The notes beneath the pieces are model-generated. The model worked only from the letters and a program-made list of their open reading frames with translations. It did no database searches and was not told the origin of the DNA. Positions 29,178-35,080 of a DNA stretch of 37,626 nt are shown here, piece by piece. The first letter of the stretch is position 1, and each line of letters begins with the position of its first letter. The DNA is taken from IMG/VR virus record IMGVR_UViG_3300048822_000082, positions 1 to 37,626 of that record; one strand, given 5' to 3'. Position numbers and translations under genes: made by a program. The DNA comes from a virus.

Positions 29178-29401
29178 TGAAGAAAACTGATCGCGAATAT
29201 GAATATCTTATGAAAAGACTTATTGAAGCAAATATCAAAAAAATAGCTTGGGCTGGAATGGGTGCGGATGATTGTTGCTGGCTGTTAAAGTATGCCGATA
29301 AAGAATTCAATGTAACATTTCATGTTGAAACTAATTATAATATGGTATTGGATTATTTTTATCAGCAAATAATGAGCGAGAAATTTAATGAGGTGAATTA
29401 A
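29177..29401 (+). CDS. Hypothetical protein, paralogue of the 32061-32279 product
   Basis: 74 residues from ATG 29177 (TAATG coupling). The GTG 6 nt earlier is less likely. MKKTDREYEYLMKRLIEANI and the later NMVLDYFYQQIM segment match LIRKLIEASLRKHY and SEVVDYFYKAVLQ of the 32061-32279 product, so the two are related. Function unknown. Confidence 0.65.
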   Translation: MKKTDREYEYLMKRLIEANIKKIAWAGMGADDCCWLLKYADKEFNVTFHVETNYNMVLDYFYQQIMSEKFNEVN

Positions 29402-29663
29402 GCCCCGGCGCACTTCATGGTAGTTGCGTTTAACAGTCGGGGTGTTTATTGGTAGCTGACACCGAGGTTAACTTGATCCTACAATCAGCATTGGCGCTTA
29501 GTATTCACGTCAGGTCTAGTTCCCTGGCATGGTCGGTGAGATTCCGACAGCGCCTCTTTATTGGCGCTCCCTCGTTCTGGTACATCCCCTGAACGGTATT
29601 CTAAAAATTGTGTGGGAGCGCCTTCTTATTACTTGTTTTGAAAAATCGGTAGGAAATCGGTAC
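29402..29663 (+). ncRNA. Structured non-coding segment, candidate regulatory RNA
   Basis: 262 nt without a supported gene, locally GC-rich, in the rightward operon. Stems visible: CCCCG/CGGGG (29403-29407 with 29438-29442), GGTGT/ACACC (29441-29445 with 29459-29463), GTCGG/CCGAC with a 7-nt loop (29532-29536 with 29544-29548). AGCGCC (29549-29554) can pair with GGCGCT at 29493 or at 29563. The second GGCGCT is also part of GGCGCTCCC (29563-29571), which pairs perfectly over 9 bp with GGGAGCGCC (29614-29622), followed by a U-rich stretch. The competing stems suggest a switch or attenuator. No known RNA family was recognised. Confidence 0.5.
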
Positions 29664-29963
29664 ATGAATGAATATCTGTTAGATCAAGATTTGAATAAAA
29701 TATTTCACATAATGATTGGCCGATTAATGAAAAAGTTATCTATTTCTTATCATGAGGAATTTCAAAATAAATCTAAAATATTGAGCGTTAATCATAACAA
29801 TCTTTCTATTTGCAGATTGAACATCGATGAAACATATCTATGTGATTATGGGAATGATCTAACATTAGAAAAATGCGGCGAATTATTAGCAGGAATGTTA
29901 CTGCATACACTTTTGATAAGACATCAAACAGGCGCAAAGCAGTTAGGGAATAATAATGACTAA
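29664..29963 (+). CDS. Hypothetical protein after the structured RNA segment
   Basis: 99 residues from ATG 29664: MNEYLLDQDLNKIFHIMIGR, then NLSICRLNIDETYLCDYGND. A longer frame starts at 29529, but its first 45 codons lie in the structured RNA and do not look like protein. AGGA lies about 10 nt before the ATG. The end overlaps the next gene by 8 nt. No family recognised. Confidence 0.65.
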   Translation: MNEYLLDQDLNKIFHIMIGRLMKKLSISYHEEFQNKSKILSVNHNNLSICRLNIDETYLCDYGNDLTLEKCGELLAGMLLHTLLIRHQTGAKQLGNNND

Positions 29964-30135
29964 CCTAGAACTACAAGAACTATTAAAGCAATATCCTGAT
30001 GGATTGTCTATAATGATTGAGATTTTCAATTCCATGGGTGAGCTAGATTCAATGGATTTGAATATTCATCACATGAATCCAGAAAAAAGAATTGATGCTC
30101 AATATATTTGCATCTCAGGGAAGGGCTTTGGTTAA
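29956..30135 (+). CDS. Hypothetical small protein, possibly shortened
   Basis: 59 residues: MTNLELQELLKQYPDGLSIM, then NSMGELDSMDLNIHHMNPEK and an AQYICISGKGFG end. The first half resembles the start pattern of small phage proteins (L..LL.QYPD). Its TAA is the first codon of a 12-bp sequence that recurs after the next gene, so the 3' end may have been redefined by an insertion. Confidence 0.6.
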   Translation: MTNLELQELLKQYPDGLSIMIEIFNSMGELDSMDLNIHHMNPEKRIDAQYICISGKGFG

Positions 30136-30144
30136 AGCCATTTG
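30133..30144. repeat. 12-bp direct repeat, left of zinc-knuckle gene
   Basis: TAAAGCCATTTG, identical to 30723-30734. The two copies bracket the zinc-knuckle array gene closely. Confidence 0.75.
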
Positions 30145-30152
30145 GTAACTTT

Positions 30153-30725
30153 ATGAAATCAAATTTATGCACCATTGAAGGTTGTGACAAAGTAAAAAGA
30201 GCAAAAGGTTTATGCTCTTCTCATTATAATAAAACGCATCCCCCCATTCCTAAAGAATGTTTTACTGAAGGATGTGCAAAAATTACGTCACTTGGAAGAT
30301 TTTGTAATAGTTGCAGGAATTTAAAAATTTTAAATGATAATCACAGACAGAGATGCTCAGTAGATGGTTGTAACACGGCAGCGCGTACTAAAAATTATTG
30401 TGCTACTCATTATCATAGATATAGAAGAACTGGCGATCTTTTGTGCACTCGCCGAAAGATAGTGAATAAAGGTTTAAAGTGTTCTGTAAATGATTGCGAC
30501 ACAAACGCACGATCAATGGGGATGTGTAAAAAACATTACGCTCGCTCTTTGCGTAACGGCTCTCCTTTAGCCTTTAAAAAAAGAATGCCTTCAATAATTC
30601 CAAGATGCGCCCATTTAGGTTGCAAAAAAACTCAATTTTCAAATGGATTATGTTTTGTGCATCATTTTGATAATAAAATTGAAAATTATTCGATTTCTAC
30701 GAATGAGCTTAAGGACATGTTATAA
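30153..30725 (+). CDS. Zinc-knuckle array protein, probable homing-type DNA-binding protein
   Basis: 190 residues from ATG 30153 (a TTG at 30108 is in frame but overlaps the previous gene). At least four repeats of C-x4-C-x8-C-x2-H are visible: CTIEGCDKVKRAKGLCSSHY, CSVDGCNTAARTKNYCATHY, CSVNDCDTNARSMGMCKKHY and CAHLGCKKTQFSNGLCFVHH, with one degenerate copy. Two carry the RR/R-x-G-D/S-P-L tail seen in phage HNH-associated zinc repeats. No HNH catalytic motif is visible, so this is a DNA-binding array without an evident nuclease. It is flanked by 12-bp direct repeats and is AT-rich, which fits recent insertion. Confidence 0.68.
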   Translation: MKSNLCTIEGCDKVKRAKGLCSSHYNKTHPPIPKECFTEGCAKITSLGRFCNSCRNLKILNDNHRQRCSVDGCNTAARTKNYCATHYHRYRRTGDLLCTRRKIVNKGLKCSVNDCDTNARSMGMCKKHYARSLRNGSPLAFKKRMPSIIPRCAHLGCKKTQFSNGLCFVHHFDNKIENYSISTNELKDML

Positions 30726-30734
30726 AGCCATTTG
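30723..30734. repeat. 12-bp direct repeat, right of zinc-knuckle gene
   Basis: Second copy of TAAAGCCATTTG. Overlaps the stop codon of the zinc-knuckle gene by 3 nt. See 30133-30144. Confidence 0.75.
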
Positions 30735-30735
30735 A

Positions 30736-30762
30736 GCAACTGAAAGTAGTTGTAACAGTTGC
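30736..30762 (+). other. Hairpin downstream of the zinc-knuckle gene
   Basis: GCAACTG (30736-30742) pairs with CAGTTGC (30756-30762). CAACT can alternatively pair with AGTTG at 30748-30752. It lies at the start of a 220-bp gap (30726-30945) that holds no supported gene. A further GAGTC/GACTC pair occurs at 30785-30812. Confidence 0.45.
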
Positions 30763-30883
30763 CCATCTGACCTATACGTAAGAAGAGTCATAATCGGGAA
30801 AGAAAAAGACTCAACGTCATGATGCAACAAATTTATTGGAAAGAGAAGAAGTGATCGGATAGGATTACGGCAATTTAAACACA

Positions 30884-30927
30884 GCGCTTATCTGATTGAC
30901 CCAGCAAAAGTTTGATCAAATAAGCGC
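30884..30927 (+). other. Inverted repeat before the replication-type gene
   Basis: GCGCTTAT (30884-30891) and ATAAGCGC (30920-30927), 8 perfect pairs, enclosing TTGATCAA. It ends 18 nt before the start of the winged-helix gene. It could be an attenuator, an operator or part of a replication origin. Confidence 0.5.
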
Positions 30928-30945
30928 CTACAGAGGTCCGTTTCT

Positions 30946-31701
30946 ATGAAAATAAATCCCCAAGTCACCACAACAAAGAGATCAATTTCTATGGCGCAAA
31001 TTATCACATCAAACGTTAAACAAATCAATAGTCAATTGACCTTTGTTAACGAAGTAACTACACGCATTTCTCGCTTGCCGAAATTAGAATATAACCTTCT
31101 AACGGTCGCCTATGAAGATCATCAAGCTTTGGGATGCCAAGAACGCACCTCGGAAGAGCTCGGTAAGCGTTTCAACAAACATCCTGTCACTATTCGCAAG
31201 GCATGGAAATCTCTTCGTGAGCGCAAACTGATTGACTCTAAAGAGCAGGGAGGCGGCAAACCTTCCAAGATGTGGATAACTTTAGAAGGCTTTTCTTGGT
31301 TAGAAAACCAAACGCTACAGCAAACGCTACAGCAAACTCACCCTATTCCTTATATAGATCTCTCTGAAGAAGAAAAGACTAACTCTAAGATTCTTAAAGA
31401 GCAGCAAAACTGTGAATATCTTGAAGAAACTGACGCAACGTCAAAGCTAGAAATGTTTTTAGAACAGGAAAAAGTTTCACGTGACGACAGAGACAAGATT
31501 AAAAACGCCTTTATTCGCTACCAGATTGGCCCTGTGCGCTCAGAAAGGGTTATTGATAGGATTATGGCCCAAAATAGAAAACGACCCATAGGAGACAAAA
31601 GAAAGTACTTTCAGGCATGCTTGCATAACGAGCTTAAAGAACTTAACAGCCTTGCAATGATTTTTAAAAATAAGCCCATTCAAATTAATTACTATTGCTA
31701 A
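30946..31701 (+). CDS. Replication-type winged-helix protein
   Basis: 251 residues. A winged helix at about 45-110 (RISRLPKLEYNLLTVAYEDH, recognition part KRFNKHPVTIRKAWKSLRER, wing GGGKPSKMWITLEGF) is followed by a TLQQTLQQT linker and a helical C-terminal domain (RDKIKNAFIRYQIGPVRSER). The layout of DNA-binding head and charged tail recalls phage replication initiators of the lambda-O kind, but no specific family was confirmed. A GAGG element lies about 9-10 nt before the ATG. No helicase or polymerase gene was found, so host enzymes must be recruited. Confidence 0.6.
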   Translation: MKINPQVTTTKRSISMAQIITSNVKQINSQLTFVNEVTTRISRLPKLEYNLLTVAYEDHQALGCQERTSEELGKRFNKHPVTIRKAWKSLRERKLIDSKEQGGGKPSKMWITLEGFSWLENQTLQQTLQQTHPIPYIDLSEEEKTNSKILKEQQNCEYLEETDATSKLEMFLEQEKVSRDDRDKIKNAFIRYQIGPVRSERVIDRIMAQNRKRPIGDKRKYFQACLHNELKELNSLAMIFKNKPIQINYYC

Positions 31702-31718
31702 CTTTTACAGGATGAATT

Positions 31719-31811
31719 ATGTCTGAGAATAAAATAGATCCAAATTATTTAACCTCAAAAGAATTGGACAAAATGCATAAAAAATCCAAAAAATTAAACT
31801 ACCATGTTTGA
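31719..31811 (+). CDS. 30-residue hypothetical protein
   Basis: MSENKIDPNYLTSKELDKMH then KKSKKLNYHV. AGGA lies 6-7 nt before the ATG. Basic and helical. It lies between the replication-type gene and the next operon gene in the same direction. No family. Confidence 0.5.
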   Translation: MSENKIDPNYLTSKELDKMHKKSKKLNYHV

Positions 31812-31845
31812 ATGCGAACTATTATACCATTATCAGGGTCGTTAA

Positions 31846-32064
31846 ATGACTAAAATAATCGAATTCCCAACTTACCGCGAAGTTGAACAGACAGATAAAC
31901 AGTTACATAGCATTCTTAAAACGATGCCTTTGAATAGCAGTCAAATATCTAAGATTATGAACGCAGTAGATGTTTACCTAAAGGCTCGCCTTATTCATCA
32001 CAAAGAGGTTTTTGTTAAGCCGCTCCTTTTGGAGAGATTTAAAAATATGATCGAGGACGTATGA
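31846..32064 (+). CDS. Hypothetical protein
   Basis: 72 residues: MTKIIEFPTYREVEQTDKQL, then NSSQISKIMNAVDVYLKARL. The TKIIEFP start is common in small phage or plasmid proteins. It overlaps the next gene by 4 nt. Helical, no motif for an enzyme. Confidence 0.65.
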   Translation: MTKIIEFPTYREVEQTDKQLHSILKTMPLNSSQISKIMNAVDVYLKARLIHHKEVFVKPLLLERFKNMIEDV

Positions 32065-32279
32065 CTTTGTTTGAACCTTTGATTCGAAAACTTATCGAGG
32101 CTTCCCTGCGTAAGCATTATGATGAAAACATGGATTTACGCTGGCATTTAATTTATGACCACCAACTTCATACCAAGCAGTCTTTGATTGATGAGAATAT
32201 GAGTGAAGTAGTAGACTATTTTTACAAAGCTGTATTACAATATGAGCAAGATAAAGAGGCTTTGCAGGAAAGGAAATGA
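32061..32279 (+). CDS. Hypothetical protein, paralogue of the 29177-29401 product
   Basis: 72 residues: MTLFEPLIRKLIEASLRKHY, then MSEVVDYFYKAVLQYEQDKE. Related to the 74-residue product encoded at 29177-29401 through the LI..LIEA and DYFY segments. ATGA overlaps on both sides. Function unknown. Confidence 0.65.
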   Translation: MTLFEPLIRKLIEASLRKHYDENMDLRWHLIYDHQLHTKQSLIDENMSEVVDYFYKAVLQYEQDKEALQERK

Positions 32280-32548
32280 GTAAACCCTACATAGATCACG
32301 CCGAAACATTTGCTAAGCAACAGCGCGCCTTGGAACAAGCTAGAGCAAACTTAGAAAGCCGGGGAATATTCTACCCCCTTAGCGATCTTAGAATCTCTCT
32401 CGAAGAGAATTATCAGCGCTTGATTGAATATTCCGAAATTGAAGCGAGAGAAATCGTTAAATTGCTCAGAGAGCCCAGCGGACCTCGACCCTTGGTGATT
32501 GATAATGTAAGACCCAAACCAAAAGGATGGGAAGGTTATAATTACTGA
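32276..32548 (+). CDS. Hypothetical protein
   Basis: 90 residues: MSKPYIDHAETFAKQQRALE, then DLRISLEENYQRLIEYSEIE and an RPKPKGWEGYNY end. Helical with a Pro-rich tail. Last gene before a hairpin terminator. No family recognised. Confidence 0.65.
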   Translation: MSKPYIDHAETFAKQQRALEQARANLESRGIFYPLSDLRISLEENYQRLIEYSEIEAREIVKLLREPSGPRPLVIDNVRPKPKGWEGYNY

Positions 32549-32592
32549 TTTGTTAATTTATATAACAACGGCCTCTCTTTTTTTTCTTTAGG

Positions 32593-32617
32593 TATGCGCG
32601 CGGCCGCATATATTTTT
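32593..32617 (+). terminator. Probable intrinsic terminator
   Basis: TATGCG (32593-32598), loop CGCGGC, CGCATA (32605-32610), followed by TATTTTT. The hairpin includes a GCGGCCGC core, striking in this AT-leaning sequence. An 11-bp direct repeat TTTAGGTATGC occurs at its left edge and again just after it. Confidence 0.55.
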
Positions 32618-32630
32618 AGGTATGCATATA

Positions 32631-32801
32631 ATGATTAAAAATATTAATCCCCTTAAAAAGCTGTTTTTTCGTGCACAAATTCTCAGCGCACTTAGAAAAA
32701 AGAACCTTAGAAGAATGAATGATTATTTTATGTCTGGTAATGACTATCCTGCAGAATTCGATAAAATCTTAGCAAGGGAATTTTGGAACATATTGGCATG
32801 A
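32631..32801 (+). CDS. Small basic protein
   Basis: 56 residues: MIKNINPLKKLFFRAQILSA, then LRKKNLRRMNDYFMSGNDYP. Basic first half, possibly nucleic-acid binding. Its TGA overlaps the next ATG (ATGA). No Shine-Dalgarno is obvious, and the repeated TTTAGGTATGC lies just before the start. Confidence 0.55.
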   Translation: MIKNINPLKKLFFRAQILSALRKKNLRRMNDYFMSGNDYPAEFDKILAREFWNILA

Positions 32802-33028
32802 ATGACATAAAATCCCGCATTTATCACCATTTTTTCACAAGAAAGAAACATTTTATACTTGGAAAGCCTCCTTTGATGATAAGCCAAGGCAAAGAAATTT
32901 ATTATATTTATGGCGAATTTAAGGACGGTAACCCATGGTTTAGAGTTGATCATGGCGTATCCCATATTTATTTTACTGATATTGATAATACAGTCGATTT
33001 TATTGAGCAACATAAGGAAAAGATATGA
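32798..33028 (+). CDS. Hypothetical protein
   Basis: 76 residues from ATG 32798, coupled to the previous stop. The TTG at 32783 is in frame but less likely. MNDIKSRIYHHFFTRKKHFI, then GEFKDGNPWFRVDHGVSHIY. Mixed strands and helix. The next gene overlaps it by 4 nt. No family recognised. Confidence 0.62.
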   Translation: MNDIKSRIYHHFFTRKKHFILGKPPLMISQGKEIYYIYGEFKDGNPWFRVDHGVSHIYFTDIDNTVDFIEQHKEKI

Positions 33029-33294
33029 CGGACGTGAAAGCAAAAATCTTAGCAGCTAACGAATGTTTAAAATCAATAGCGATATTATTTGCGGAAATAT
33101 ATCCAGGGATGCCCATTGCTGTTGATCCTGCGTTGATTGAAAATACAAATCTAGCCCTTGGCGAGCTTATGAAATGCATCAAGCATTTAGCGCTGAGTCA
33201 AGGTGACATCACCGGAAAAGATTTGATGCCACCTGAAACTTTTGAACCTCCAAAAGTTGTAGCATCTAACGAACAACAAGAAACTGTTAATTAA
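33025..33294 (+). CDS. Hypothetical protein
   Basis: 89 residues: MTDVKAKILAANECLKSIAI, then LALGELMKCIKHLALSQGDI, with a Pro/Glu-rich tail. Helical. It precedes the nuclease gene by 1 nt and is presumably co-translated with it. No family recognised. Confidence 0.65.
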   Translation: MTDVKAKILAANECLKSIAILFAEIYPGMPIAVDPALIENTNLALGELMKCIKHLALSQGDITGKDLMPPETFEPPKVVASNEQQETVN

Positions 33295-33295
33295 T

Positions 33296-33721
33296 ATGAC
33301 TCCCAAAGATAGTGTGAAAATCGTCGGACGCGCAAAGATGACAAAGCAAGATGGCGATCCATCCCACTCACAGCTTTGCAAAGCAATCTGCGATTATATG
33401 CGTACAAAATATCCCGACGTGCTTTTTATACATATTCCCAACGAAGGTAAAAGAAGCCCGCAACAAGGAAAAAAACTAAAAGACGAGGGACTTTTGCCGG
33501 GAGTTTATGATTACTTTTGCGCAAAGGTTAAGTTGACATATCAAGATGGCGCTTTAATAAGCGTTATCCCTGGGATGTGGATAGAAGTTAAAAAGAAAGC
33601 CGATAAACTGACAAAAGCACAATTAGATTTTAAAGAGCGCGCAACGAAAGCGCATTATTCAACGATGGAAGTTTACGATATTGATTATTTTATGAGTGAA
33701 ATTGATGAATATTTAAAGTAA
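33296..33721 (+). CDS. VRR-NUC domain nuclease
   Basis: 141 residues. The PD-(D/E)XK core of the VRR-NUC type is visible: HIPNEGKRSPQQGKKLKDEG, then PGVYDYF with catalytic Asp72, and WIEVK with Glu97 and Lys99, followed by KLTKAQLDFKERATKAHYST. Stand-alone VRR-NUC proteins in phages are thought to resolve DNA junctions or trim branched DNA, which would suit the ERF recombination pathway here. It is the last gene of the rightward operon. A short hairpin follows. Confidence 0.85.
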   Translation: MTPKDSVKIVGRAKMTKQDGDPSHSQLCKAICDYMRTKYPDVLFIHIPNEGKRSPQQGKKLKDEGLLPGVYDYFCAKVKLTYQDGALISVIPGMWIEVKKKADKLTKAQLDFKERATKAHYSTMEVYDIDYFMSEIDEYLK

Positions 33722-33728
33722 GGATATC

Positions 33729-33743
33729 AAGGGAGCGACCCTT
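33729..33743. other. Short hairpin between converging genes
   Basis: AAGGG-AGCGA-CCCTT in the 37-bp gap between the VRR-NUC gene and the leftward C1q-like gene. It could end transcription from either side, though no T-run is present. Confidence 0.4.
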
Positions 33744-33758
33744 AACATCTGTCAGAGA

Positions 33759-34328
33759 CTAGTCAGCCTTTAGCAACGACATTTTCATATACGCCGAATT
33801 GGCTTGCGCATTCGAACCCAATGCCACGCCGGGAGCGCTTAATTGAATTGAAGAAACGGAAGTATTAGCTAAAGTTACAATGTCACCTGCATTCAAATGA
33901 ACGAATACATCAGCGACAATTTCTTGAGCTAACTGAACAGGACTAATTGTCATATTTGCGAATGTTGAGCCAGGAACTAGCACGCCATTTACAAATAAGC
34001 TTAGAGACCAAACTGGTAAAGGGCTTGCAATCGGGTTTAAGTTTGCACAAATTCCCGTCGCGATATCGTACCAACCAGCTTTGTTAACAGTTACTTTACC
34101 GTTTGCCGCAGCTTGTGAGATATCAATATTAGCAGTTGCAAATACTGACTTTTCAAGCTGAACAACTTGTCCAGGCGCATTCGGTGCCAAGGAAGGCAAT
34201 AAAGTTTGATTAGCATTAGAATAAACTTCTGCAAATTCTGGCATATTGTCGACTGGCTTGTTACCACCGCCGCAATTAATAACAATTTTGCATCCGTCAC
34301 AATCTTCGTGATTTAAAGTATCTACCAT
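33759..34328 (-). CDS. C1q/TNF-like jelly-roll protein
   Basis: 189 residues. After a Cys-containing start (EDCDGCKIVINCGGGNKPVD) the sequence follows the C1q/TNF-like jelly roll seen in bacterial and phage surface proteins: VFATANIDISQAAANGKVTV, NKAGWYDIATGICA, WSLSLFVNGVLVPGST, ADVFVHLNAGDIVTLANTSV. No signal peptide is visible. It is either a virion decoration or adhesin made outside the late block, or a lysogeny-type surface factor. It has an AAGGA site about 8 nt before the ATG and is transcribed against its neighbours. Confidence 0.72.
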   Translation of the reverse strand: MVDTLNHEDCDGCKIVINCGGGNKPVDNMPEFAEVYSNANQTLLPSLAPNAPGQVVQLEKSVFATANIDISQAAANGKVTVNKAGWYDIATGICANLNPIASPLPVWSLSLFVNGVLVPGSTFANMTISPVQLAQEIVADVFVHLNAGDIVTLANTSVSSIQLSAPGVALGSNAQANSAYMKMSLLKAD

Positions 34329-34418
34329 GATAATTCCTTAAGTTGTTGAAAAAATGAGGAAGTGTCATTATTAAGGTAAAATACCAATGATAGATACTGT
34401 GTTTAATTCTATTTATTT

Positions 34419-34607
34419 TTAATCACTCTTTGTATGAATATAGTTTGTATATTTTAATATGTGTCCTTCTTGAAAATATCCCGCCATGTCTTCAACCCTT
34501 AGTATTTTTCTGTCATTTTGAAAGGCTATGACCTTATGCCATTCATCAAAGCCGCCTTCAACTTTCACGAGCGTGCCTATTTCTATGTTTCTATTAATAA
34601 CTTTCAT
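34419..34607 (-). CDS. Hypothetical small protein
   Basis: 62 residues from MKVINRNIEIGTLVKVEGGF, ending KYTNYIHTKSD. The longer frame from 34673 runs through the upstream gene and is a shadow. The chosen ATG lies right after that gene's stop. Short beta-type domain resembling small SH3-like folds by strand pattern only. No family recognised. Confidence 0.58.
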   Translation of the reverse strand: MKVINRNIEIGTLVKVEGGFDEWHKVIAFQNDRKILRVEDMAGYFQEGHILKYTNYIHTKSD

Positions 34608-34608
34608 A

Positions 34609-34746
34609 TTAACGAATCTCCCAGCTATATTGTGAACCGCAATATCCCGCATCATAGGCTTTCTCAGATGCATGGGAATGGTCTCTACCCATAAAGCTAT
34701 TAACTATTTCGCCCGTTGATTTTAATCTTACTATTAAAATGCTCAT
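34609..34746 (-). CDS. First gene of the leftward 34.7-kb operon, hypothetical
   Basis: 45 residues: MSILIVRLKSTGEIVNSFMG, then RDHSHASEKAYDAGYCGSQY and SWEIR. AGGGG lies 6 nt before the ATG, a strong site. A promoter with an overlapping palindrome lies just upstream. Function unknown. Confidence 0.62.
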   Translation of the reverse strand: MSILIVRLKSTGEIVNSFMGRDHSHASEKAYDAGYCGSQYSWEIR

Positions 34747-34782
34747 TTTCTTTCCCCTTGTTAATAATTACTTACTGAAATC

Positions 34783-34811
34783 ATTTTACAATGACTGTAA
34801 ATAAATTACAA
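34783..34811 (-). promoter_or_regulatory. Leftward promoter with embedded operator
   Basis: On the minus strand, TTGTAA (34811-34806), 17-nt spacer, TAAAAT (34788-34783). The -35 is the same hexamer as in the early divergent promoters. It would drive the two small genes and the C1q-like gene. Confidence 0.65.
34786..34800. promoter_or_regulatory. Second TTACA-N5-TGTAA operator
   Basis: TTACAATGACTGTAA, the same half-sites and spacing as 28614-28628, overlapping the spacer and -10 of the leftward promoter. It suggests joint control with the early promoters by the ribbon-helix-helix protein. Confidence 0.65.
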
Positions 34812-34831
34812 CACCGCTCGTCTTTTTCTAA

Positions 34832-34937
34832 TTCCCTCGAATAAGGGAGAATTGAGTTATTAGGTATTTCCTAATATCTGAACCGTCCGGAAATCCCGGA
34901 CAGTTGGTGACAAAATGTAACCGACTGGCCAAATGGC
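34832..34937. other. Cluster of five consecutive hairpins in non-coding DNA
   Basis: The 334-bp gap 34747-35080 holds no gene. Within it: TCCCT/AGGGA (34833-34848), ATTAGG/CCTAAT (34859-34875), GTCCGG/CCGGAC (34885-34901), CAGTTGGT/ACCGACTG with one wobble (34901-34927) and GCC/GGC (34928-34937). A weaker GCTAG/CTAGC pair lies at 34976-35014. The dense, evenly spaced structures suggest an origin, a packaging site or a structured RNA between the leftward operon and the late genes. Confidence 0.5.
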
Positions 34938-35032
34938 ATTCACGAATATGAAAATATTTCAAGAGACAGTTTTTAGCTAGATTTAAAGGATTTTCGTCCC
35001 TTGATTTACCTAGCCAATTTTGCTCATTTAGA

Positions 35033-35038
35033 TATAAT
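35033..35038 (+). promoter_or_regulatory. Isolated -10 element before late small genes
   Basis: TATAAT with no good -35 at the right distance. It is the only candidate start signal between the hairpin cluster and the gene at 35081, and could feed the terminase and head operon. An activator-dependent late promoter would look like this. Confidence 0.3.
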
Positions 35039-35080
35039 CCTAAGCCGACTTAACAACCACAACCCTTATGAGGCTTTGCA

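Noticed and set aside
29521-29560. tRNA-like T-arm (5-bp stem, 7-nt loop) at 29532-29548
   Set aside because: The loop lacks the TTC motif, and no acceptor, D or anticodon arm could be fitted around it.
29529-29663. Longer start for the 29664-29963 gene
   Set aside because: The extra 45 codons run through perfect RNA stems and do not resemble protein. The ATG at 29664 has an upstream AGGA.
30133-30945. Group I intron carrying the zinc-knuckle gene
   Set aside because: Direct repeats and hairpins are present, but I could not find the conserved P7 and guide elements, and no split gene is restored by removing the segment.
34608-34673. Upstream extension of the 34419-34607 gene
   Set aside because: The added residues overlap a well-formed gene with a strong ribosome site (34609-34746). 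The ATG at 34607 directly follows its stop.
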